Below, piece after piece: positions 34,930 through 43,139 of a stretch of DNA of 64,000 nucleotides. Where the stretch lies: the NCBI RefSeq assembly GCF_003034965.1, contig NZ_PZKE01000003.1:124001-188000 (forward strand). Reading direction: 5' to 3'. Numbering within the stretch: the stretch's first letter is position 1; each line of letters begins with the position of its first letter. This DNA comes from Fuscovulum blasticum DSM 2131. Lineage in GTDB: Bacteria > Pseudomonadota > Alphaproteobacteria > Rhodobacterales > Rhodobacteraceae. The notes under the pieces are model-generated. The model was not told the DNA's origin. It worked only from the letters and a program-made list of their open reading frames with translations, and ran no database searches. The translations under genes were made by a program, and so were the position numbers.

Positions 34930-35922
34930 CTAGAGAATGGCTACGGTGACGGGTTTCGCGTCGCCCGGCTGCTGGTCAAGCGGGTTCGACAGGGGCAGGC
35001 CCAGGGCCGGGCAATCCAGTTGGAACACGTCGCCCGGTTCGGCCCGGATGCCATCGGCGAAGGACAGGGTGGCGGTGCCGAAGAAATGCACATGCACATC
35101 GCCCGGACGGCGGAACAGGTCATACTTGAAGTGGTGATGTTCCAGATTGGCCAGGCTGTGCGACATGTTCGCCTCGCCCGACAGGAACGGTTTTTCCCAG
35201 ATCACGGCGCCGTTGCGCAGGATGCGGCTTTTGCCTTCCACATGGTCGGGCAGGGGCCCCACCCGCAGCTCGGGGCCATAGCTGGCCGGGCGCAGCTTGG
35301 AATGGGCCAGCCACAGGTAATTGCCGCGCTCGGTCACATGGTCGGAAAATTCGTTGCCCACGGCAAAGCCCAGCCGGTGCGGCCGGCCATCCGGGCCAAC
35401 CAGATACAGGCCTGCCACCTCGGGCTCTTCGCCCGCGTCCAGCGCGAAACCGGGCGAGGCCAGCGCCGCCCCCGGTGCCACGGCGTTGAAGCCGTTGCCC
35501 TTGTAGAACCATTCGGGCTGCACGCCCACCGCCCCCGCCGCAGGCTTGCCGCCCTCGATCCCCATGCGGAACATCTTCATGCTGTCGGTCAGGGTTTCCG
35601 GGTCGGCCTTGGCGTGCATCGAATTGCGCGTGGCGGCCGATCCCAGATGCGTCAGCCCCGTGCCGGTCAGGTGCAGATGCGCCGGATCGGGGTGGTCCAG
35701 CGGCAGCAGAACCCGCCCTTCGTCCAGCGCGGCCTGCAGGTCAACCGTGTTGCCTGCGCCGCGCGCCGCCACTTCGGCCGTCAGGTCGCGGCCCGCCGCA
35801 ATGGCCGCCAGCGCCAGATCGCGCGTGCTGGCCACGCCGGGCACGATCCGCGCCGGCTGCCCGTCATGGCGCGCGACCACGGCGCGGCTTCCGTCCGCCT
35901 GAACAATCTGTGACAGAAACAT
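34930..35922 (-). CDS. gguC: GguC/AraD1-like fumarylacetoacetate-hydrolase-fold protein
   Basis: A 330-residue protein of the AraD1/GguC family, a branch of the FAH superfamily. Landmarks are EWFYKGNG near residue 165, VGNEFSDHVTERGNYLWLA near residue 210 and VHVHFFGTATLSFADG near residue 280. In Agrobacterium GguC lies with chvE-gguA-gguB. Here it leads the arabinose catabolic operon, where a dehydratase or aldolase acting on 2-dehydro-3-deoxy-L-arabinonate is the missing step, so that role is a reasonable inference. GAGGG lies 6 bases before the ATG at 35922. Confidence 0.85.
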   Translation of the reverse strand: MFLSQIVQADGSRAVVARHDGQPARIVPGVASTRDLALAAIAAGRDLTAEVAARGAGNTVDLQAALDEGRVLLPLDHPDPAHLHLTGTGLTHLGSAATRNSMHAKADPETLTDSMKMFRMGIEGGKPAAGAVGVQPEWFYKGNGFNAVAPGAALASPGFALDAGEEPEVAGLYLVGPDGRPHRLGFAVGNEFSDHVTERGNYLWLAHSKLRPASYGPELRVGPLPDHVEGKSRILRNGAVIWEKPFLSGEANMSHSLANLEHHHFKYDLFRRPGDVHVHFFGTATLSFADGIRAEPGDVFQLDCPALGLPLSNPLDQQPGDAKPVTVAIL

Positions 35923-36177
35923 GCGCAGCCCTCGCCCTGGTCTTTTCCACATCCCGGGCCGGGGAACGGGCGCGGTCCCCTGTCCGGTTCCCGCCGCCTG
36001 ACCATGCACGCCATCCGCCTGCGCGGATGTTCAAAAGGTCGGACAGATGTCATCCCCCCGAAAGGACAAGCCCGGCCCTCTGTGCCGCGCCTCTCCTGCA
36101 ACATGCCGTTCCTCCCCGGCATTTGTAGCCTAGCGCGCGAGTAAGATGCTGGTAAAATTACATCTGACACGTTCTCC

Positions 36178-36193
36178 ATATTAAAAATGGTAT
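36178..36193. promoter_or_regulatory. Candidate GbpR site upstream of gbpR/gguC
   Basis: ATATTAAAAATGGTAT lies 4 bases before the LysR-type regulator's start codon in the 275-base gap shared with divergent gguC. It matches 13 of 16 bases with ATACCGAAAATGGTAT upstream of chvE, including ten identical bases (AAAATGGTAT). The gap is otherwise A+T-rich only near this end, with GGTAAAATTACA at 36151-36162 as another possible element. Confidence 0.5.
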
Positions 36194-36197
36194 AGCC

Positions 36198-37136
36198 ATG
36201 CCCGCCGCCCGCCAGATGCTGAAGCCCGCGCAACTGCGTCTGTTGCAGGCCATTGCCGAACACGGGCAGGTGCAGCTTGCCGCCGAAATCGTCGGCATGT
36301 CGCAACCCGCCGCCTCGCGGATGCTGGCCGAGACGGAGCGACAGTTGGGCGCCTCGCTGTTCCTGCGCCAGCCGCGCGGCATGGTGCCCACCGAATTCGG
36401 TCTGGCCGTGCTGCGCCGCGCCAGCGTCATCCTGCGCGAGATGGCCGGCATGGTCGTCGATCTGGAAAACCTGCGCGAAGGTCTGGGCGGGTCGGTCCGC
36501 GTCGGTTCGGTCACGGGGCCGGCGGTCAACTACCTGGTCTCCGCCATCCGCGAGGTCAAGGAAGTTGCCCCCAACGCCGAAATCACCGTGGACGTGATGC
36601 CCTCGCGCGATCTGATGACCCAGCTTGTTGCCGGCGAGATGGATTTCGTGCTGGCCCGCATCCTGCCCGAATTCGACAGCACCGATTTCAGCATCCATCC
36701 GATGCGCGACGAAAAGGTTGCCTTCCTTGTCCGGCAGGGGCATCCGCTGATGCGCGCGCCCATCGTCACCCTGACCGAGCTTCTGGGCTATGAATGGATC
36801 ATGCAGCAGCGCGGCGCCCCCATCCGCGAGGCCACGCTGTCGGCCTTTGCCGGGCTTGGCCTGTCGGAACCGCAGAATGTGGTCAACAGCCCGTCAACCC
36901 TGCTGACGCTGGCCTATCTGGCGCAGACCGATGCCATCGCGCCCCTGTCGGCCGAGGTGACAGAGCTGCTGATCCGCCCGCCGATCAGCGCGCAGTTCTG
37001 CGTGCTGCCCGTGGCGCATGACCTGCGGGTGTCACCCTATTACCTGTTGCACCTGAAGCGGCGGCACCTTTCGGCGCTGGCGCTGCGGCTGCGCGAAGGC
37101 GTCATCGCGCAGCTTGCCCGCGATCAGGGCGGCTGA
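36198..37136 (+). CDS. gbpR: LysR family regulator, GbpR-like (galactose-binding-protein regulator)
   Basis: A 312-residue LysR-type activator. The N-terminal winged helix covers residues about 5-65 (LKPAQLRLLQAIAEHGQVQLAA, QPAASRMLAETERQLG), followed by an inducer-binding domain (SVRVGSVTGPAVNYLVSAI, later WIMQQRGAPIRE). Its place between gguC and gguB-gguA-chvE mirrors the Agrobacterium gbpR-chvE arrangement, where GbpR activates chvE in response to L-arabinose and related sugars. It converges on gguB with 12 bases between stop codons. Confidence 0.88.
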   Translation: MPAARQMLKPAQLRLLQAIAEHGQVQLAAEIVGMSQPAASRMLAETERQLGASLFLRQPRGMVPTEFGLAVLRRASVILREMAGMVVDLENLREGLGGSVRVGSVTGPAVNYLVSAIREVKEVAPNAEITVDVMPSRDLMTQLVAGEMDFVLARILPEFDSTDFSIHPMRDEKVAFLVRQGHPLMRAPIVTLTELLGYEWIMQQRGAPIREATLSAFAGLGLSEPQNVVNSPSTLLTLAYLAQTDAIAPLSAEVTELLIRPPISAQFCVLPVAHDLRVSPYYLLHLKRRHLSALALRLREGVIAQLARDQGG

Positions 37137-37148
37137 TCGCGCCCCGGC

Positions 37149-38348
37149 TTACTTGTTCTTGTTGTAAACGTCGAAGGCCACGGCGGCCAGCAGCACCAGC
37201 CCCTTGATCACCTGCTGATAGTCGATGCCGATCCCCAGGATGGACATGCCGTTGTTCATCACGCCCATGATCAGCGCGCCGACCACCACGCCGACGATCC
37301 GCCCGGTGCCGCCCGCCATGGACGCGCCGCCGATGAAGACCGCCGCGATCACGTCCAGCTCAAACCCGACGCCGGCCTTGGGTGTGGCGCTGTTCAGCCG
37401 TGCGGTGACGATCATCCCCGCCAGCGCCGCCAGCGCCCCCATGTTGACAAAGCACCAGAACACCAGCCGGTTGGTGCGGATCCCCGACAGCTTGGCCGCC
37501 TTTTCATTGCCGCCGGTGGCATAGATCCGGCGCCCCGCCGTCGTGTTCTCGGTGAAGAAGGCGTACAGCACCGTCAGCACCACCAGGATGACCAGCACGT
37601 TCGGCAGGCCCCGGAACTGTGCCAGCTTCCAGCCGACAAAGATCAGCGCGGCCGAAACCACCAGATTGCGCGCCCAGAACAGCGCCGGCGGTTCGGGGGC
37701 AATGCCGAATTCCACATCGCGTTTCTGCGCCCGCAGGCCCAGCCAGATCAGCACCGCCGCCGCGATCACCACCACCAGAACGGCCGTGCCGTTCAGCCGG
37801 TCCATGCCCAGCAGCGCCTGATCCCAGTCGCCGAACAGGTCGGGGACAAAGCCGTTGGACATCGACTGGAACGCCTTGGGGAAGGGGCCGATGTTCTGGC
37901 CGCCCAGCAGCCACAGCGTCAGGCCGCGGAATACCAGCATCCCCGCCAGCGTCACGATGAAGGACGGGATGCGCCAGAACGCCACCCAATAACCCTGCGC
38001 CGCGCCGATGGCCGCCCCGGCCAGCAGCGTGACCGGGATCACCACCCAGACCGGCAGCCCGGCCTTGACCGTCAGCGCCGCCGCGATGGCCCCGGTAAAG
38101 GCCGCGACCGACCCGACCGACAGGTCGATATGCCCCGACACGATCACCAGCAGCATCCCCAGCGCCATGATGATGACATAGCTGTTCTGCAGGAACAGGT
38201 TGGTGATGTTCTGCGCCGACAGGAAATCCACGTCGATCATCACCCGCACGATGACGGTGAAGAAGAACACGATGGCGACCAGCGCCACCAGCATCCCGTT
38301 TTCGCGCAGGTGCCCGCCCAGATGGGCGCCCAGTCCCTTTTCCGCCAT
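37149..38348 (-). CDS. gguB: Multiple-sugar ABC transporter permease GguB
   Basis: A 399-residue permease of the XylH/GguB type, longer than RbsC-type permeases because of an extra loop and helix (residues about 185-245, including WLGLRAQKRDVEFGI). VSGHIDLSVGSVAAFTGAI lies near residue 70 and AGGTGRIVGVVVGALIMGVMNNGM near residue 350. ATG at 38348 overlaps the gguA stop by one base; a GTG one codon upstream is an alternative. Confidence 0.93.
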   Translation of the reverse strand: MAEKGLGAHLGGHLRENGMLVALVAIVFFFTVIVRVMIDVDFLSAQNITNLFLQNSYVIIMALGMLLVIVSGHIDLSVGSVAAFTGAIAAALTVKAGLPVWVVIPVTLLAGAAIGAAQGYWVAFWRIPSFIVTLAGMLVFRGLTLWLLGGQNIGPFPKAFQSMSNGFVPDLFGDWDQALLGMDRLNGTAVLVVVIAAAVLIWLGLRAQKRDVEFGIAPEPPALFWARNLVVSAALIFVGWKLAQFRGLPNVLVILVVLTVLYAFFTENTTAGRRIYATGGNEKAAKLSGIRTNRLVFWCFVNMGALAALAGMIVTARLNSATPKAGVGFELDVIAAVFIGGASMAGGTGRIVGVVVGALIMGVMNNGMSILGIGIDYQQVIKGLVLLAAVAFDVYNKNK

Positions 38349-39877
38349 CACGCAGCCTTTCCTGTCGTCCCGAGGATCATTCCCATGATCCGTTCCTGGC
38401 TTGCCTCGGCGCGGGTCAGTTCCCCCACCAGGCGGCCCTCATTCATCACATAGATCCGGTCGCACATGCCCAGAAGCTCGGGCATTTCCGACGAGATCAT
38501 CACCACGCCGCGCCCTTGCGCGACCAGATCGTTCATCAACTGGTAGATCTCGAACTTGGCGCCCACGTCGATGCCGCGGGTGGGTTCGTCCAGGATCAGC
38601 ACCTGCGGATCGGTGAACAGCCATTTCGACAGCACCACCTTCTGCTGGTTGCCGCCCGACAGGTTCACCACCTTCTGCAACACGCCCGGCGTGCGGATCG
38701 CCAGCGCGCGGCGGTAATCCTCGGCCACCTGTGCCTCGCGCCGCTTGTCCAGCACGCCGCGCAGCGCCACGCCGGCCAGGTTGGCCAGGCTGATGTTGCG
38801 CAGGATGGGTTCTTCCAGGATCAGGCCCAGAACCTTGCGGTCCTCGGTCACATAGGACAGGCCCGCCGCGATGGCCTTCTGCACGGTCGAGACATCGACC
38901 GGCTGCCCGTTCATCCGCACCGTGCCCGTCTGGCCGCGTCCGTAGCTGCGGCCGAACAGGCTCATCGCCAGTTCGGTGCGCCCCGCGCCCATCAGCCCGG
39001 CGATGCCGACGATCTCGCCCCGCCGCACGGTCAGCGCGGCGTCGTGGATCACCTGCCGCTCACGCTGCTCGGGGTGCCAGACCGACCAGCCCTCCACCTC
39101 CATCAGCACCGCGCCGACATTCGGCACCCGTTCGGGATAGCGGTGCGCCATGTCGCGGCCCACCATGTCGCGGATGATGCGGTCCTCGGAAATCTCGTCG
39201 CGGTCCATGGTTGAAACTGACCGCCCGTCGCGCAGCACCGTGATGCGGTCGGCCACGCGGGAAATCTCGTTCAGCTTGTGGCTGATGATGATCTGCGTCA
39301 CCCCTTGCGCCTTCAGCTCCAGCATCAGGTCCAGCAGCTTTTCGCTGTCATTTTCCTGCAGGGCCGCTGTCGGCTCGTCCAGGATCAGCAGGCGCACGTC
39401 CTTGGCCAGCGCCTTGGCGATCTCGATCAACTGCTGCTTGCCCACGCCCAGCTTGCCGACCGGGGTGGCTGGCGGTTCGTTCAGCCCCACCTTGGCCAGC
39501 CAGCCCTCGGTCTTCTGGAACGCCTCGGGCCAGTTGATCACGCCGCGCCGCGCCACCTCGTTGCCCAGAAACAGGTTCTCGGCAATCGACAGCAGCGGCA
39601 CCAGCGCCAGTTCCTGATGGATGATGATGATGCCCTTCGCCTCGCTGTCGCGGATACCGCGCAGGGCAAGCGTCTCGCCGTCATAGACGATCTCGCCTTC
39701 ATAGCTGCCCTGCGGGTAAACGCCGGACAGGATTTTCATCAGCGTTGACTTGCCGGCGCCATTCTCGCCGCAGATGGCGTGAATCTCGCCCGCCTCGACC
39801 GAAAGGTTCACATGGTCCAGCGCGCGCACACCGGGAAAGGCCTTGCCGATCCCGCGCATTTCCAGAAGAGCCGTCAT
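38348..39877 (-). CDS. gguA: Multiple-sugar ABC transporter ATPase GguA
   Basis: A 509-residue double ATPase of the XylG/MmsA family. The first P-loop GENGAGKST is near residue 36, the signature [15 protein letters not shown] near 140, the degenerate second P-loop [16 protein letters not shown] near 300 and the second signature [15 protein letters not shown] near 405. ATG at 39877 is preceded by a G-rich ribosome site. It powers sugar uptake with ChvE and GguB. Confidence 0.94.
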   Translation of the reverse strand: MTALLEMRGIGKAFPGVRALDHVNLSVEAGEIHAICGENGAGKSTLMKILSGVYPQGSYEGEIVYDGETLALRGIRDSEAKGIIIIHQELALVPLLSIAENLFLGNEVARRGVINWPEAFQKTEGWLAKVGLNEPPATPVGKLGVGKQQLIEIAKALAKDVRLLILDEPTAALQENDSEKLLDLMLELKAQGVTQIIISHKLNEISRVADRITVLRDGRSVSTMDRDEISEDRIIRDMVGRDMAHRYPERVPNVGAVLMEVEGWSVWHPEQRERQVIHDAALTVRRGEIVGIAGLMGAGRTELAMSLFGRSYGRGQTGTVRMNGQPVDVSTVQKAIAAGLSYVTEDRKVLGLILEEPILRNISLANLAGVALRGVLDKRREAQVAEDYRRALAIRTPGVLQKVVNLSGGNQQKVVLSKWLFTDPQVLILDEPTRGIDVGAKFEIYQLMNDLVAQGRGVVMISSEMPELLGMCDRIYVMNEGRLVGELTRAEASQERIMGMILGTTGKAA

Positions 39878-39899
39878 CCTTCCCCCCCACAAGGAAGCA

Positions 39900-39927
39900 G
39901 GCCCGCCCCGGAGATCCGGGGCGGGCC
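39900..39927 (-). promoter_or_regulatory. GC-rich hairpin directly after chvE
   Basis: A perfect 12-base-pair stem (39900-39911 with 39916-39927, arm GGCCCGCCCCGG) with a 4-base AGAT loop lies 16 bases past the chvE stop. There is no T-run, and gguA starts 23 bases further on, so it is internal to the operon. Confidence 0.65.
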
Positions 39928-39943
39928 AAACCGCAACAAACGC

Positions 39944-41023
39944 TTATTTCAACTGGTCGGCGGTGTAGTAGCCGGACTCGACCAGCACCTTCTCGATGTC
40001 GCCGACGCCCAGCGACATCGGTTCCAGCAGGTAGGACGGCACGACCTTGACGCCGTTGTCATAGGTGGTGGTGTCGTTGATCTCGGGCTCGCTGCCCTTC
40101 AATACCGCATCGACCATCTTCACGGTCACGGCGGCCAGCGCGCGGGTGTCCTTGAACACGGTCGAATACTGCTCACCCGCCATCATCGACTTGACGCTGG
40201 GAACCTCGGCGTCCTGGCCGGTGACGCAGGGCATCTTCAGATCGCCCGAGCCATAGCCCACGCCCTTGACCGACGACAGGATGCCGATCGACAGCCCGTC
40301 ATAGGGCGACAGCGCGCCGTTCAGCACCTTGTCGCCATAGTTGGCCGACAGAAGGTTATCCATGCGCGACTGCGCCACCGCGCCATCCCAGCGCAGCGTG
40401 CCCACGACATCCATCCCCATCTGCCCCGAAGGCACGGCGATCTCGCCCGCGTCGATCATCGGTTGCAGCACCGACATCGCGCCGTTGTAGAAGAAGAAGG
40501 CGTTGTTGTCGTCGGGGCTGCCGCCGAACAGTTCCACATTGAACGGCTTCTGGTCGGGGAAGCGTTCCTTCAGGCACTGCACCAGGCTGTTGGCCTGCAG
40601 CACGCCGACCTTGAAGTTGTCGAAGGTGGCGTAATAGTCCACCGCGCCGCTTTCGCGGATCAGCCGGTCATAGGCGATGACCTTGATCCCCGCCGCCTGC
40701 GCGTTTTCCAGCGCGTTCGACAGGGTGGTGCCGTCGATGGCGGCAATCACCAGAACATCGACGCCCTTGGTGATCATGTTCTCGATCTGCGCCAACTGGT
40801 TCGGAATGTCGTCTTCGGCGTATTGCAGATCGGTGTCGTAGCCGGCGGCCTTGAACTGCTCGACCATCGAATTGCCGTCCGAAATCCAGCGCGACGACGA
40901 TTTCGTCGGCATCGCGATGCCGACCGTGGGCTTGTCCTGTGCCATGGCCGGCACGGTGGCGATGGTGGCGCTGGTGACCAGTGCGCTGGCCAGGGCCAGG
41001 GCGGCCCGTCTTGAGAGCTTCAT
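39944..41023 (-). CDS. chvE: Sugar ABC transporter binding protein ChvE
   Basis: A 359-residue periplasmic sugar-binding protein with a 29-residue signal peptide ([14 protein letters not shown], ending AMA-QD). The mature part reads [59 protein letters not shown] and [13 protein letters not shown], which is the ChvE/XylF pattern. In Agrobacterium ChvE binds arabinose, galactose, glucose and xylose and also signals to VirA; only the uptake role is expected here. GGGAGGAAAG supports the ATG at 41023. Confidence 0.94.
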   Translation of the reverse strand: MKLSRRAALALASALVTSATIATVPAMAQDKPTVGIAMPTKSSSRWISDGNSMVEQFKAAGYDTDLQYAEDDIPNQLAQIENMITKGVDVLVIAAIDGTTLSNALENAQAAGIKVIAYDRLIRESGAVDYYATFDNFKVGVLQANSLVQCLKERFPDQKPFNVELFGGSPDDNNAFFFYNGAMSVLQPMIDAGEIAVPSGQMGMDVVGTLRWDGAVAQSRMDNLLSANYGDKVLNGALSPYDGLSIGILSSVKGVGYGSGDLKMPCVTGQDAEVPSVKSMMAGEQYSTVFKDTRALAAVTVKMVDAVLKGSEPEINDTTTYDNGVKVVPSYLLEPMSLGVGDIEKVLVESGYYTADQLK

Positions 41024-41149
41024 GCTTTCCTCCCTAAAAAGCAGTTCTGCAATTCTTTCATTCAGCACGACGCCAAGGCGTCATCCTGTCGCACAATGAC
41101 TCTTGCGGGCAAAACCCATTACCGTCAAATTTGGATTCCCGAGTTACGC

Positions 41150-41165
41150 ATACCGAAAATGGTAT
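41150..41165. promoter_or_regulatory. Candidate GbpR site upstream of chvE
   Basis: ATACC-GAAAAT-GGTAT is an inverted repeat with 5-base arms and a 6-base spacer, 127 bases before the chvE start codon. The intergenic region is A+T-rich (185 bases) and shared with the end of a thioesterase gene. It matches the element at 36178-36193 in 13 of 16 positions. LysR-type activators usually bind at about -60 from transcription start, compatible with this placing. Confidence 0.55.
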
Positions 41166-41208
41166 GATGCCGGCATGGAATGACTGCCGGCGGCCCCGTG
41201 GCCTGCGG

Positions 41209-41634
41209 TCAGGGCATCAGGAAATGGCCGTTGCCTTGCGCAAACAGGCGGGCGGGATCGTCCTGCCAGGCCTCGACCTGCACGCTGGCATAGCGCCGGC
41301 CCGAGCGGTTGATGCGGGCGCGGGCGAAGGAATCCTTCGGCTGGCCCGCACGCAGATAATCGACCGTCAGATCAATGGTCTTGGGCAGCGCCGAAACCTG
41401 CACGCCTTCGCCAAGCCCGGCCCAGACCAGCCCGACAATCGCCGTCACCTCAAGAAAGGCCGCCGTCACCCCGCCATGCAGCGCCGGGATCACCGGATTG
41501 CCGATCAGATGCGGGGTAAAGGGCAGCACGGCGGTCAGTTCGTCGCCCGACCGTTCGAACCGCATCCCGAGGAATTGCAGATAGGGAATCCCCCCGGTCA
41601 GCCCGCGCAGGGTTTCCTCGCGTGCATCTGTCAT
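41209..41634 (-). CDS. PaaI-type hot-dog thioesterase (first of tandem pair)
   Basis: A 141-residue single hot-dog-fold protein with [21 protein letters not shown], the HGG catalytic/substrate loop of PaaI-like acyl-CoA thioesterases, near residues 45-65, then [12 protein letters not shown]. It overlaps the neighbouring paralogue by 4 bases. Such enzymes hydrolyse acyl- or aryl-CoAs and may drain CoA intermediates of the beta-oxidation genes across the divergent promoter region. Confidence 0.88.
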   Translation of the reverse strand: MTDAREETLRGLTGGIPYLQFLGMRFERSGDELTAVLPFTPHLIGNPVIPALHGGVTAAFLEVTAIVGLVWAGLGEGVQVSALPKTIDLTVDYLRAGQPKDSFARARINRSGRRYASVQVEAWQDDPARLFAQGNGHFLMP

Positions 41635-42053
41635 CGGGGCCGGTCCACCGTAAAGGCGCCGTGACCCATGGCCACCGGGCGCGTTTCATCGTCATCCGTC
41701 GCCACCACGCTGACAAAGGCGACCGAGCGCGTCACATGATGGCAATGCGCGCGGGCGCGGATGGTCTGGCCGGGCGTGGCCGGGCGCATGTAGTCGATCC
41801 GCAGGTCCAGCGTCGCGGTCGAGGCGGGGCCCGCCGGATGCGACATGACCGCCGCCCCGGACGCGGTATCCATCACCGCGCTGACCGCGCCGCCATGGAT
41901 CACCCCCGAGGCCGGATCGCCGATCAGCCGTGGGTCATAGGGCATGGCGATCACCGCCCGCCCGTCCCCGATCTCCTCCAGCCGCAGCCCCAGCGCCGCC
42001 GCATGGGGCAGGGCTTCGATGAACTGGCGGGCGATGCGTGTGATTTCCGTCAT
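41631..42053 (-). CDS. PaaI-type hot-dog thioesterase (second of tandem pair)
   Basis: A 140-residue paralogue of the adjacent gene with [22 protein letters not shown] near residues 47-68 and [15 protein letters not shown]. The two probably form a heteromer or have different acyl-CoA specificities, as their active-site loops differ (IPALHGGVT versus SGVIHGGAV). It is divergent from the first MerR regulator gene with a 100-base gap that contains the near-palindrome GCAACCGTTGC (42099-42109). Confidence 0.88.
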   Translation of the reverse strand: MTEITRIARQFIEALPHAAALGLRLEEIGDGRAVIAMPYDPRLIGDPASGVIHGGAVSAVMDTASGAAVMSHPAGPASTATLDLRIDYMRPATPGQTIRARAHCHHVTRSVAFVSVVATDDDETRPVAMGHGAFTVDRPR

Positions 42054-42153
42054 GCCGCCATGAAACCCAGCCCTCCGCGAAGTGCAAGCCCGCGCACGGC
42101 AACCGTTGCGTCACGCCTGCCGTTGGCCCTAGGCTGTATGCAGGAGGATCACC

Positions 42154-42552
42154 ATGACCGACGCGACACGTCTCAGCTTCAAGGAAATGTGCGCGAAGTT
42201 CGACGTTACTCCCCGCACCTTGCGTTATTACGAGTATATCGAGCTTCTGTTCCCCGAAAAGGAGGGCCGCTCCCGCTTCTACGGCCCCCGCGAAATTGCC
42301 CGCATGAAACTGATCCTGCGCGGCCGCCGCTTCGGTTTTTCGCTGGAGGAAATCCGCCAGTGGCTGCTGATCTACGGCAAGAAGGGCGAACGCCCGCAGC
42401 TTGAGGCCTGGCTGCAACTGGCCGACCGGCAACTGGGCGAACTGGATCGCCAGCGCGCCGAACTGGACACCACCATCGCCGATCTCAAGGCGCTGCGGGC
42501 CACCGCGGTGGACGAGATGGATCGCCTGCCGAAGGGCGGGGCAGGGGCCTGA
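42154..42552 (+). CDS. MerR family transcriptional regulator (first of tandem pair)
   Basis: A 132-residue MerR-type regulator. The winged helix-turn-helix is at residues about 8-75 (FDVTPRTLRYYEYIELLFPEK, RMKLILRGRRFGFSLEEIRQWL), followed by a coiled coil ending in a short tail without metal-binding cysteines. Together with the absence of cysteines, this resembles the LiuR-like regulators of fatty-acid and branched-chain amino-acid degradation. A strong AGGAGG site precedes the ATG. Confidence 0.9.
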   Translation: MTDATRLSFKEMCAKFDVTPRTLRYYEYIELLFPEKEGRSRFYGPREIARMKLILRGRRFGFSLEEIRQWLLIYGKKGERPQLEAWLQLADRQLGELDRQRAELDTTIADLKALRATAVDEMDRLPKGGAGA

Positions 42553-42607
42553 CGCGCCCCGCCCCGGCTGACCGAACGTCAGCGTCCGGCGTGACGTGAC
42601 GTTACGC

Positions 42608-42621
42608 TGACGTTAACGTCA
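42608..42621. promoter_or_regulatory. Perfect 14-base palindrome, candidate MerR/LiuR-type operator
   Basis: TGACGTTAACGTCA is a perfect palindrome 71 bases before the second MerR gene and upstream of the beta-oxidation operon. Partial copies of its half site (GACGTTACGC, GTGACG) lie just upstream from 42590. Regulators of the LiuR type are known to recognise ACGT-N2-ACGT-like palindromes, which this fits. Confidence 0.65.
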
Positions 42622-42691
42622 ACCGCCCTGTTAGACAGTCTCGACGGCGCCCATCCTGTTTGGGAGATGCGCCTTTGCCAGCGAGATTGAG

Positions 42692-43102
42692 ATGACCGCC
42701 CGCACCGACGATCACATGACGATCCGCCAGATGTGTGACGCCTTCGAAGTCACGCCGCGGACCCTGCGTTTCTATGAGGCGAAAGAGCTGATTTCGCCGC
42801 TGCGCGAAGGGGCCCGGCGGCTTTACACCCGCCGCGACCGCGCCCGGCTCAAGCTGATCCTGCGCGGCAAGCGCTTCGGCTTCAGCCTGGAAGACATTCG
42901 CCAGACGCTGGACCTGTATGACCGGCAGGGCACCAACCTGCCGCAGATGGAGCATACCTTCGCCCTGGCCTGTGAACGGCTGGCCATCATGGAGGCGCAG
43001 CGCGCCGAACTGGACGAGGCGATTGCCGAACTGAAAACCGAACTTGCGGCCGGCGCCACGCTGATTGCCGAAGTGAAACGCGGTGGCACCGCCGCCGCCT
43101 GA
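42692..43102 (+). CDS. MerR family transcriptional regulator (second of tandem pair)
   Basis: A 136-residue paralogue of the preceding regulator (compare [20 protein letters not shown] and [22 protein letters not shown]) with a helical C-terminus ([19 protein letters not shown]). It starts the run of beta-oxidation genes 37 bases before the acyl-CoA dehydrogenase. The two paralogues are separated by 139 bases that hold the palindromic candidate operator. Confidence 0.9.
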   Translation: MTARTDDHMTIRQMCDAFEVTPRTLRFYEAKELISPLREGARRLYTRRDRARLKLILRGKRFGFSLEDIRQTLDLYDRQGTNLPQMEHTFALACERLAIMEAQRAELDEAIAELKTELAAGATLIAEVKRGGTAAA

Positions 43103-43139
43103 CGCCGCTGCCACCAGGACTTTGAGGGAGAGAGAGACA

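Noticed and set aside
38348-41023. ChvE as evidence for plant virulence signalling
   Set aside because: No virA-like sensor kinase is present; the operon fits ordinary sugar uptake.
42099-42109. GCAACCGTTGC near-palindrome before the first MerR gene as a MerR operator
   Set aside because: It does not match the ACGT-type palindrome at 42608 and is too short to separate from chance.
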